Source: Pseudomonadota bacterium
Lineage (GTDB): Bacteria > Pseudomonadota > Alphaproteobacteria > Rhizobiales > Hyphomicrobiaceae
Assembly (NCBI GenBank): GCA_023390485.1
Contig: JAEWCT010000412.1
Location: 1-5,483, forward strand
Length of the DNA stretch: 5,483 nucleotides
Direction of reading: 5' to 3'
In this document: positions 1 through 5,483 of the stretch, one piece after another
Layout of the letters: each line of letters starts with the position of its first letter
How positions within the stretch are numbered: the stretch's first letter is position 1
Notes under the pieces: model-generated
What the model was told of the DNA's origin: nothing
Databases searched by the model: none
The model's input: only the letters and a program-made list of their open reading frames with translations
Made by a program: the position numbers and the translations under genes

Positions 1-184
1 TCAGCATCTGCAAGGCATCAAGAGCTGCCGTCACGTCATCGCCATCAATCGCGATGCCGGTGCACCGATCGTCAAGCGAGCGGATCTGACCGTCATCGGC
101 GATGCCGAGGAACTCATGCAGGCGCTGATCACGCGCGTCGAGCAGGCGCGCAATCAAGGCGAAGCCGCTGAGGTCGAACGATGA
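1..184 (+). CDS. etfA: Electron transfer flavoprotein alpha subunit, C-terminal end (partial)
   Basis: Only the last 60 codons are in the window; the reading frame is open from base 2 and stops with TGA at 182-184. The peptide starts QHLQGIKSC and continues with VIAINRDAGAPIVKRADL and then VIGDAEELMQALI. This matches the C-terminal FAD-binding domain of EtfA, where a conserved GAIQH-L-GM segment contacts the flavin and is followed by a VAINKD-APIF-ADYG-V-DL pattern. ETF alpha holds the FAD of the soluble heterodimer that carries electrons from dehydrogenases to the respiratory chain. The last ten residues (NQGEAAEVER) look like an unconserved tail. The stop codon overlaps the next gene's ATG (ATGA), the usual sign of translational coupling between ETF subunits. 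In known betaine clusters this ETF serves dimethylglycine dehydrogenase DgcAB; that role here is inferred from the neighbours. The family call is firm, the exact partner less so. Confidence 0.88.
   Translation, partial: QHLQGIKSCRHVIAINRDAGAPIVKRADLTVIGDAEELMQALITRVEQARNQGEAAEVER
170..173 (+). promoter_or_regulatory. Ribosome binding site for etfB
   Basis: GAGG lies inside the last codons of etfA, 7 bases before the ATG at 181. It supports that ATG as the start of the ETF beta gene and fits coupled translation across the ATGA overlap. Confidence 0.55.
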
Positions 185-966
185 GAAGCACGTTCAAAGT
201 CGCAGCTCTGGTTTCGGCAGGACGCCATCCTGTAAGCGGCACGCCGCGTTTCTGTCGCGCTGACGCCGTTGCGATGGCGTTGGGCCGCCGGATTGCCGGC
301 GACGCCCTTCGCGTTGTTCACGCTGGCACGGCGGAAGAGCAGTCGCTTCAGGATTATCTGGCGCTCGGCGCTGGAACGATCGAGGTTCTTCCTGTCGATC
401 CAGGCACCGACGCTGTACCAGCACTCGCCGATTATTTGCGGAATGTCGATATCATCCTCGCCGGCGGCAATGCCGAATTCGGTCGAGGCAGCGGGCTGTT
501 GCCATACGCGCTCGCAGAAGCGCTCAAGCGTCCGGTTATCGCCAACGCCCTCGATGTGAACGTTGAAAGAAACGCCGACGCGCGTTGGAACGCCGAAATC
601 CGTCAGTTCCTGCCGAAGGGTCAGCGGCGCCGCATCGCCTGTCCGTTGCCGCTCGTCGTTTCCGTTCATCCGCGTGCGCCGGTTGAACTCAAATATGCAT
701 ATGCCCGGCGTGTGTCGGGCCGTATCGAAGTTGCTCCAGATCAGGGAATGGCCGCGCCCCTGCTGCCGCCGGAATGGACGGTCGAGACTGCGCCACGCCG
801 CCCAGCGAAGCTCAAGGCGCAGGACGGAAAATCAGCCCACGCGCGGATGCAATCCGCCATCGTTTCGGAGACGAAAGGCGGCGTTGTCGCTTTTGAGGGG
901 ACAACCGTCGATAAAGCACAAGTGATGCTGAACTATCTGAGAGAACATCGGCTCGTCGATTTCTAG
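181..966 (+). CDS. etfB: Electron transfer flavoprotein beta subunit, divergent form
   Basis: This 261-residue protein is the likely beta partner of the EtfA encoded just upstream. It shows the ETF alpha/beta-type fold pattern: an N-terminal strand (KVAALVSAG, about 6-14), a middle segment with LALGAGTIEVLPVD (about 60-73), a strand-turn DIILAGGNAEFGRGSGLLPY (90-109) followed by an ALAEAL helix, and LPLVVSVHPRAP (156-167), which corresponds to the LPALVTVD-R-NEPRY region of ordinary EtfB. It departs from textbook EtfB: the MNPFDE-A-EEA segment is replaced by FCRADAVAMALGRR, and the D-x-x-N-Q-T-G AMP-binding stretch by AEFGRGSG. The tail after about residue 185 is rich in Pro and Ala. Length is close to the usual 250-260. 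The start is supported by GAGG 7 bases upstream and the 4-bp overlap with etfA. Position before gbcA suggests a dedicated ETF for demethylation of betaine-derived dimethylglycine. The ETF call is strong from context and moderate from sequence alone. Confidence 0.8.
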   Translation: MRSTFKVAALVSAGRHPVSGTPRFCRADAVAMALGRRIAGDALRVVHAGTAEEQSLQDYLALGAGTIEVLPVDPGTDAVPALADYLRNVDIILAGGNAEFGRGSGLLPYALAEALKRPVIANALDVNVERNADARWNAEIRQFLPKGQRRRIACPLPLVVSVHPRAPVELKYAYARRVSGRIEVAPDQGMAAPLLPPEWTVETAPRRPAKLKAQDGKSAHARMQSAIVSETKGGVVAFEGTTVDKAQVMLNYLREHRLVDF

Positions 967-978
967 CATGCCCGTGCG

Positions 979-985
979 AAGGGAG
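979..985 (+). promoter_or_regulatory. Ribosome binding site deciding the gbcA start
   Basis: AAGGGAG is followed by 6 bases and then the ATG at 992. The alternative in-frame ATG at 968 has no purine-rich motif at a suitable distance; the sequence before it is the 3' end of etfB (GTCGATTTCTAGC). The site therefore favours the start at 992, which removes eight residues (MPVRRENH) from the longest possible protein. Confidence 0.7.
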
Positions 986-991
986 AATCAC

Positions 992-2272
992 ATGCAAATA
1001 TCTAATGAACTGCGGGCGATGATCGGACGCCGCCGTCCCGGCTATAGCCTCGAGGCGCCGTTTTACCGGAACAAAGAGATCTTCGACCTCGATATGGACG
1101 TCATCTTCGGACGCCACTGGATCTTTGTCGGCGTCGAGCCTGACATTCCGGAGCCCGGCGATTATTTCACGGTGCCGCTCGCCCGCGCGTCGGTCGTCGT
1201 CGTGCGTGACGACGACATGACGGTTCGCGCCTTTCACAACGTATGCCGCCATCGTGGCGCGCGCCTTTGCGACGGTGACAAAGGCAGCGTCGGCAACGTC
1301 GTTTGCCCATACCATCAGTGGACATACGATCTGAGCGGCAATCTCATCCATACCGAGCATATGGGTGATGATTTCGATCGCAGCCAGTTCGGCCTGAAGA
1401 CGGTGCACGTGGGAAATGTTGCGGGACTGATCTTCATCTGCCTCGCCAACGAACCGCCTGCCGATTTCGAACAGATGCGTCAGGAGATGGAGCCCTACAT
1501 TATTCCGCATCAGATCAGCAACTGTAAGATCGCCTACGAGGAGGATCTGATCGAGAACGGCAATTGGAAGTTCACGATGGAGAACAATCGTGAGTGCTAC
1601 CATTGCAAGGCCAACCACCCCGCGCTGACCGTCTCGCTCTACGAATACGGCTTTGGCTATCAGCCGTCGCCGGAAAACGCCGAGGAGGTTCAGGCATTCA
1701 GGGATCTGATCGTTCGCGAGACCACGCGATGGGAGTCCTGCGGACTTCCCTCCGTCGAACGCGAGTGTCTCGACAGCCGCGTGACGGCCTATCGCACCCA
1801 GAGGCTGCCGCTCGATAAGGCCGGTGAATCCCAGACGATGAACAGCAAGGTCGCCTGCCAGAAGCTGCTGGGTGATCTCACGCAGCGGAACCTCGGTGGA
1901 CTCTCGTTCTGGACGCAACCGAATTCCTGGCATCATTTCATGAGCGATCACATCGTGACATTCAGCGTGCTGCCGATCGATCCAGAGCGCACACTGCTCA
2001 GAACGAAGTGGCTCGTTCACAAGGACGCTGTGGAAGGGCGCGATTACGATCCGAAGGAGCTGAGCGAAGTCTGGCACGCGACGAACAAGCAGGATGGCTC
2101 GCTCGTCGAGCGCACGCAGATTGGTTCTCAGAGTTCCGCCTATCTGCCGGGACCCTATTCGCCATACACCGAGGAGCTGGTCGAGAAATTCATGTCCTGG
2201 TACTTCAAGCGGCTGCGCGCGGAAACGGGACATGAAACGGCAACCGTCAGCCCATTTGCGGCGAGCGCCTGA
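992..2272 (+). CDS. gbcA: Glycine betaine monooxygenase, Rieske oxygenase component
   Basis: This 426-residue protein is a Rieske-type aromatic-ring-hydroxylase-family oxygenase of the quaternary-ammonium group. With GbcB it is expected to convert glycine betaine to dimethylglycine and formaldehyde using O2 and NAD(P)H electrons, in the cytoplasm. The Rieske [2Fe-2S] motif is complete: C85-R-H87 and C105-P-Y-H108 inside NVCRHRGARLC and VVCPYHQW. The catalytic domain has ENNRECYHCKANHP (about 197-210), giving iron ligands H204 and H209 and a Glu (E201) where many ring hydroxylases have the bridging Asp. The third ligand is probably D368 in NKQDGSLVE. The stretch TKWLVHKDAVEGRDYDP and the C-terminal PGPYS-YTEELVEKFMSWY strongly recall Pseudomonas GbcA as I remember it. 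The start at 992 is chosen over 968 on ribosome-site grounds. It follows etfB by 25 bp and precedes gbcB by 6 bp, so it is probably co-transcribed with both. Stachydrine or carnitine oxygenases are the nearest alternatives but fit less well. Confidence 0.93.
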   Translation: MQISNELRAMIGRRRPGYSLEAPFYRNKEIFDLDMDVIFGRHWIFVGVEPDIPEPGDYFTVPLARASVVVVRDDDMTVRAFHNVCRHRGARLCDGDKGSVGNVVCPYHQWTYDLSGNLIHTEHMGDDFDRSQFGLKTVHVGNVAGLIFICLANEPPADFEQMRQEMEPYIIPHQISNCKIAYEEDLIENGNWKFTMENNRECYHCKANHPALTVSLYEYGFGYQPSPENAEEVQAFRDLIVRETTRWESCGLPSVERECLDSRVTAYRTQRLPLDKAGESQTMNSKVACQKLLGDLTQRNLGGLSFWTQPNSWHHFMSDHIVTFSVLPIDPERTLLRTKWLVHKDAVEGRDYDPKELSEVWHATNKQDGSLVERTQIGSQSSAYLPGPYSPYTEELVEKFMSWYFKRLRAETGHETATVSPFAASA

Positions 2273-2278
2273 TCCGTC

Positions 2279-3394
2279 ATGAGTAACGCAGATCGGCCGG
2301 GCCGCCTGGGGCCGGAGCTTTGGGACACGACGCCCGGCAAATGGAACGCCGACGAGGACGATACGCTGATTTGCGCGCACGTCCGGCAGGAGACGCACGA
2401 CGTCAAGAGCTTTCTCTTCCGCACTGAGACGCCGCGTCTCTTTCGTTTCCGGCCGGGGCAGTTCATCACACTCGAGCTTGCGATCGACGGCGAGGTGATC
2501 AACCGCTGCTACACGATATCGTCGCCGCCGACGCGCCCCGACACGCTATCGATCACGGTGAAGCGGCAGCCCGGCGGCAAGGTTTCGAATTGGCTGCACG
2601 ACAACATGAGACCCGGCGCCAAGATAAAAGCGCTCGGGCCTTCCGGCGAATTCAGCTGCACGCTGCACCCGGGCCCGAAATATCTGTTTCTATCGGGTGG
2701 CTCGGGCGTGACGCCGTTGATGTCCATGGCGCGGACGCTTTACGAGCTCGGCGACGATCATGACGTCGTCTTCGTGCATAGCGCCCGCACGCCGCGCGAT
2801 ATCATCTTTCGGCACGAGTTGGCGATGATGGCGCATGGAACGAGCAATTTCAGAACGGCGTTCGTGTGCGAAAAAATTGCCGAAGCCCGCGACTGGAGCG
2901 CGCCGACGGGTTACCTCTCGTTGCCGCTCCTGAAGTCGATCGTTCCGGATCTCGCGGCGCGCGAAATTTTCTGCTGCGGGCCGGAAGTCTATATGGCAAA
3001 TGTCCGGGCGATGCTGCGAGACGCCGCTTTCGACATGGCGCACTATCACGAAGAGAGCTTCTCGTTCGAGCGGCAGGGCGTGCCCTTGCCGGAAGCGGAT
3101 GCCGCAGTCTCCGGCGCAGTTGCGCCTGCCGGCACGTTCAAGATCGAGTTCACCCGCTCGGGCCGCACGATCGAATGCCGTCCCGATCAGTTCATCCTCG
3201 ATGCGGCGCGGGCTGCCGGAATGCGCCTGCCGTTTTCGTGCAGTAAGGGCGTCTGCGGCACCTGCAAGAGCAAGAAGCTTTCAGGTCGGGTAGAGATGAA
3301 GCACGGCGGTGGAATCCGCCAGCGCGAGATCGACGCCGGAATGATCTTGATTTGCTGCTCGAAGCCGCTCGAAAACGTCACCATCGAAAAATAG
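2279..3394 (+). CDS. gbcB: Glycine betaine monooxygenase, flavin/[2Fe-2S] reductase component
   Basis: This 371-residue reductase should pass electrons from NAD(P)H through a flavin and a plant-type [2Fe-2S] centre to the Rieske cluster of GbcA. Domain order is ferredoxin-reductase then ferredoxin. The flavin-binding domain has RPGQFITLEL (about 58-67) and R76-C-Y-T-I-S-S. The pyridine nucleotide domain has LSGGSGVTPLMSM (138-150) and CCGPEVYM (232-239). A variable linker, about 262-285 and rich in Ala and Pro, leads to the ferredoxin domain with C321-x4-C326-x2-C329 and a last ligand at C359, 29 residues on (C360 is adjacent). The first 28 residues precede the flavin domain and include LGPELWDTTPGKW. 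The ATG lies 6 bases after the gbcA stop and only a weak GCGAG-type site is seen, so translation is probably coupled to gbcA. The class is certain; the betaine-specific name rests on adjacency to gbcA. Confidence 0.92.
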   Translation: MSNADRPGRLGPELWDTTPGKWNADEDDTLICAHVRQETHDVKSFLFRTETPRLFRFRPGQFITLELAIDGEVINRCYTISSPPTRPDTLSITVKRQPGGKVSNWLHDNMRPGAKIKALGPSGEFSCTLHPGPKYLFLSGGSGVTPLMSMARTLYELGDDHDVVFVHSARTPRDIIFRHELAMMAHGTSNFRTAFVCEKIAEARDWSAPTGYLSLPLLKSIVPDLAAREIFCCGPEVYMANVRAMLRDAAFDMAHYHEESFSFERQGVPLPEADAAVSGAVAPAGTFKIEFTRSGRTIECRPDQFILDAARAAGMRLPFSCSKGVCGTCKSKKLSGRVEMKHGGGIRQREIDAGMILICCSKPLENVTIEK

Positions 3395-3407
3395 CGGACG
3401 GAGGGGC

Positions 3408-3435
3408 GCGACGCAGCGCTCAATCCTTGCGTCGC
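3408..3435. terminator. Inverted repeat between convergent genes, possible bidirectional terminator
   Basis: GCGACGCA at 3408-3415 and its exact reverse complement TGCGTCGC at 3428-3435 can form an 8-bp stem with a 12-base loop. It lies between the gbcB stop (3392-3394) and the end of proV, and its right arm covers the last proV codons. No T-run follows on either strand, so it is not a classical intrinsic terminator. A role in ending the two converging transcripts, or in protecting their 3' ends, is a guess from position. Confidence 0.35.
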
Positions 3436-4610
3436 AAGATGGCTTGCAGCACGTCGCGAATGCCGATGGCGCCGACGAAGCGATCATCGTCGTCGAAGAG
3501 CGCTACGGGTGCCGTGCCCGACTTGTGCATGGCGAGAATGACGGTCTTGAGACTCGTGCCGGGCCTCGCCCAATAGACGGGTGAAGAATCTTCGCCGACG
3601 TGCTTTTCGCATTCGCCGCAGGTCACCCAGGCGGCCTGGCGGCCATTGCATTCGGCTGCCTGCACTTTGCCCCCGGCATCGATTTTGAATCGCGTCGTCT
3701 TTCGTCGGTCGAGCCAGATCCAGTCATCGGCCGTACGCTCGAGGTCGCGCATGTCGCGCATGACGTTCCACGCGGTGAGCACCGACAGCGGATTAACATT
3801 GGCGATGAAATCGCGGACGTAATCGTCCGCAGGCTGCAGCACGATCTCTTCCGGCGCGCCCGATTGTACGATCCGCCCGCCTTCCATAATGGTGATGCGA
3901 TTGCCGATCTTCAGGGCTTCTTCGAGGTCATGACTGACGAAGATGATTGTTTTCTTGATCGACTTCTGCAGTTGCAAAAGCTCGTCCTGCAGCTTCGTGC
4001 GGATCAGCGGATCGAGCGCCGAGAACGGCTCGTCCATCAGCAGGATCGGAGCGTCCGTCGCGAATGCGCGCGCAAGCCCGACGCGTTGCTGCATGCCGCC
4101 TGAAAGCTCATGCACATATTTCTCGGCCCAGCTGTCGAGACCGACGAGATTGAGCTGCCGGTCGACGCGCTCCTTGAGTTCCGCGTGCGGAACGCCGGCA
4201 AGCTCGAGTCCAAGCCCAACATTTTCCCGGACCGTTCGCCAAGGCAGCAGCGCGAACTGCTGAAAGACCATCGCGACCTGTTTTTGGCGCATGTGGCGGA
4301 GCGTCGTCGCATCGCACGAAGCGATATCCACCATCCGGTCGCCATCCTTCACGAGGACGGCGCCGCGCGACACCTTGTTGAGGCCGTTGACGGCGCGCAG
4401 CAGCGTGGATTTTCCCGAACCCGAAAGCCCCATGAGGACGGAAATTTCACCCTCGTTCACGGTGAGATTGGCGCCGGCCGCGCCGAGCACGGCTCCCGTT
4501 TTTGCGAGAATTTGTGCTCGCGTCGCGCCCGCATCGACCATGGCCAAGGTCTTCGCAGTGTCTTTGCCGAAAATGATATCGACGTTCTGGAAATCGACCG
4601 CGATCGTCAT
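3420..4610 (-). CDS. proV: Betaine/choline ABC transporter ATP-binding protein (ProV/ChoV family)
   Basis: This 396-residue ATPase should power uptake of glycine betaine, choline or a related compound together with the permease encoded just upstream. It has a Walker A motif GLSGSGKST (61-69), Q-loop VFQQFALLPWRTV (115-127), signature LSGGMQQR (169-176), Walker B ILLMDEPFSALD (189-200) and switch His in SHDLEEA (H227). The roughly 30-residue segment between the first strand and Walker A (about 16-48, GKDTAK to GAAG) and the phrase FALLPWRTV are typical of the ProV/OpuAA/ChoV group rather than other importers. The C-terminal portion after NVNPLSVL ends in a CBS-like half (348-392, with TAPVALFDDDDRFVGAIGI), but the first CBS unit expected in ProV is hard to recognise and holds C321, C331 and C334. 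GGAG 7 bases before the ATG supports the start, and the ATG overlaps the permease stop by 4 bp. Substrate is inferred from the gbc genes; choV or opuAA would be equally fair names. Confidence 0.9.
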   Translation of the reverse strand: MTIAVDFQNVDIIFGKDTAKTLAMVDAGATRAQILAKTGAVLGAAGANLTVNEGEISVLMGLSGSGKSTLLRAVNGLNKVSRGAVLVKDGDRMVDIASCDATTLRHMRQKQVAMVFQQFALLPWRTVRENVGLGLELAGVPHAELKERVDRQLNLVGLDSWAEKYVHELSGGMQQRVGLARAFATDAPILLMDEPFSALDPLIRTKLQDELLQLQKSIKKTIIFVSHDLEEALKIGNRITIMEGGRIVQSGAPEEIVLQPADDYVRDFIANVNPLSVLTAWNVMRDMRDLERTADDWIWLDRRKTTRFKIDAGGKVQAAECNGRQAAWVTCGECEKHVGEDSSPVYWARPGTSLKTVILAMHKSGTAPVALFDDDDRFVGAIGIRDVLQAILRRKD

Positions 4611-5461
4611 TTGCGAGCTCCGGCCTGAACGGAGAGAGCGCGGTCGAGAATGATGGCGAGGATGACGAGCGCCAGACCGGCTTCAATGCCGAGCGGAATG
4701 TTTCGGTTGGCGAGCGCACGGTTGACCGGATTGCCGAGGCTCGGCGCTCCGATCAGCGTCGCGAAGACGACCATCGACAGCGACAGCATGATGCACTGGG
4801 TCAAGCCCGCCATGATCGAGGGGAGAGCCGCAGGCAACTCAACCTTCCACAACAGTTGGCGCTTCGTGGCGCCAAAACTCTCGCCCGCTTCGAGCATCGG
4901 CTTCGGGATCGAGGTCAGCCCGAGATACGTCATGCGTACTGGCGCGGGCATCGCGAAGATGATCGTCACGATCAGAGCCGGCGCCGCGCCGAGACCGAAC
5001 AGAATGAGGATGGGAATGAGATAGACGAACGTCGGCATCGTCTGCATCAGATCGAGCAGCGGCTGCGCCACCCGCCAGACGCGGGGATTATGCGCCGCCC
5101 ATATGCCGAGCGGCACGCCGATCGCCATCGAGAGAGCGGTGGCCGCGACGACCAGCACCAGCGTTTGAACGGTCTCCTTCCAGAGCCCTTGATTGAGGAT
5201 GAAAAGGAAACCGATCAGCACCCCGATGGCCAGCGGCTTTGATCGTCTGAGCCAATAGGCAAACCCGGCGAGTATGACGGCGAGAAGGATAGGAGGCACC
5301 TGCAGGAGCAGCGCGGAAGTCCCGTCGACGGCCGTTCCAAGAACCCCGGAAACAGCATCGAACAGCCACTGGAAATAATCCGTCACGAAATCGAAGACGG
5401 ATTTGCCGAACTGGCCTATGGGAATTTTCCAAGCGGTTATCAGCTTCGATAGGGGGTCCAT
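4607..5461 (-). CDS. proW: Betaine/choline ABC transporter permease (ProW/ChoW family)
   Basis: This 284-residue inner-membrane protein should form the transport channel for the ProV-type ATPase. A hydrophilic N-terminal stretch of about 50 residues, with an amphipathic region at QFGKSVFDFVTDYFQWLF, precedes hydrophobic segments at about 50-70, 77-91, 98-122, 144-171, 217-239 and 258-272. The family hallmark DLMQTMPTFVYLIP lies at 137-150. The cytoplasmic coupling (EAA-like) loop is EAGESFGATKRQLLWK, about 191-206, followed by VELPAALPSIMAGL. Length and layout match ProW/ChoW. I place the start at the ATG at 5461 because GAGGGA sits 8 bases upstream; an in-frame GTG at 5467 would add two residues but lies only 2 bases from that site. 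The stop overlaps the proV ATG. No substrate-binding protein is fused to it, unlike OpuAC-fusion forms, so a separate one is needed; its gene may lie beyond 5483 or elsewhere. Confidence 0.9.
   Translation of the reverse strand: MDPLSKLITAWKIPIGQFGKSVFDFVTDYFQWLFDAVSGVLGTAVDGTSALLLQVPPILLAVILAGFAYWLRRSKPLAIGVLIGFLFILNQGLWKETVQTLVLVVAATALSMAIGVPLGIWAAHNPRVWRVAQPLLDLMQTMPTFVYLIPILILFGLGAAPALIVTIIFAMPAPVRMTYLGLTSIPKPMLEAGESFGATKRQLLWKVELPAALPSIMAGLTQCIMLSLSMVVFATLIGAPSLGNPVNRALANRNIPLGIEAGLALVILAIILDRALSVQAGARK
4618..4621 (-). promoter_or_regulatory. Ribosome binding site for proV
   Basis: On the minus strand GGAG is followed by CTCGCAA and then the ATG at 4610, a 7-base spacing. It lies within the last codons of proW, consistent with coupled translation of permease and ATPase. 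Confidence 0.6.
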
Positions 5462-5483
5462 CGCCACGTTCCCTCGCCACGTT
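5461..5483. repeat. 10-bp direct repeat at the proW start
   Basis: TCGCCACGTT occurs at 5461-5470 and again at 5474-5483, separated by CCC (13-base period). On the minus strand it reads AACGTGGCGA twice and brackets the proW ribosome site and start codon. The second copy touches the window edge, so further copies cannot be excluded. It could be a small duplication or a binding site; two copies alone do not decide. Confidence 0.5.
5470..5475 (-). promoter_or_regulatory. Ribosome binding site deciding the proW start
   Basis: Minus-strand GAGGGA is followed by ACGTGGCG and then the ATG at 5461, an 8-base spacing. The GTG at 5467 is only 2 bases away, too close for normal initiation, so the ATG is the better start. 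Confidence 0.6.

Noticed and set aside
693..702. 10-bp palindrome ATATGCATAT inside etfB.
   Set aside because: It encodes part of KYAYA in frame and has no partner copy, so a chance origin within coding sequence is enough.
703..720. GCCCG/CGGGC stem with an 8-base loop in etfB.
   Set aside because: A short stem in G+C-rich coding sequence with no T-run and no gene end nearby; not a credible terminator.
2273..2278. Possible promoter between gbcA and gbcB.
   Set aside because: Only 6 bases separate the genes; coupled translation explains the layout.
812..2398. A 528-codon open frame on the minus strand covering all of gbcA.
   Set aside because: It lies opposite a gene with intact Rieske and iron-ligand motifs, shows no recognisable domain, and runs across the ends of etfB and gbcB. 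Long antisense frames are common opposite G+C-rich genes.
4110..4628. Plus-strand open frames opposite proV (also 3600-4103).
   Set aside because: They are mirror frames of a well-supported ABC ATPase, with compositionally odd products rich in Arg, His and Asp and no matching ribosome site or motif.
4650..5242. Plus-strand open frames opposite proW.
   Set aside because: They are complements of the permease gene; the products are rich in Arg, His and Asp and resemble no family.

Overview
The window is a compact, G+C-rich bacterial segment with tightly packed, overlapping genes. It is almost entirely coding, and five genes are recognisable. Together they make a glycine betaine (quaternary ammonium) catabolism and uptake locus. 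The protein style, gene order and codon use suggest an alphaproteobacterium, possibly Hyphomicrobiales or Rhizobiales. That placement is inference from flavour only, because no taxonomic marker gene is present.

Left part, plus strand (1-3394): the 3' end of an electron transfer flavoprotein alpha subunit (etfA) overlaps by 4 bp a divergent ETF beta subunit (etfB). After 25 bp comes a Rieske non-heme iron oxygenase closely resembling glycine betaine monooxygenase GbcA. Six bases later comes its flavin/[2Fe-2S] reductase partner GbcB. The four genes look like one transcription unit whose promoter lies before position 1. In known pathways GbcA and GbcB oxidatively demethylate glycine betaine to dimethylglycine with release of formaldehyde. 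The dimethylglycine dehydrogenase DgcAB then makes sarcosine and can pass electrons to a dedicated ETF. The etfA/etfB pair just before gbcA suggests that dgcA/dgcB lie further upstream, outside the window.

Right part, minus strand (5461 down to 3420): a permease and then an ATPase of the ProW/ProV (ChoW/ChoV, OpuA-type) ABC transporter for betaine or choline, overlapping by 4 bp. No substrate-binding protein gene is in the window; it may lie beyond position 5483 or elsewhere.

The two units converge, with only 25 bp between the gbcB and proV stop codons. A perfect 8-bp inverted repeat sits in this gap and runs into the end of proV. There is no gene-free stretch over 50 bp. I found no RNA gene, mobile element or CRISPR, and no clear promoter.

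The parts work together as uptake of the methylated amine (ProVW), first N-demethylation (GbcAB) and electron disposal from later demethylation (ETF). I do not see a new biological system. The points worth checking are the unusual EtfB, the atypical C-terminal domain of the ATPase, the convergent hairpin, and a short direct repeat at the right edge.
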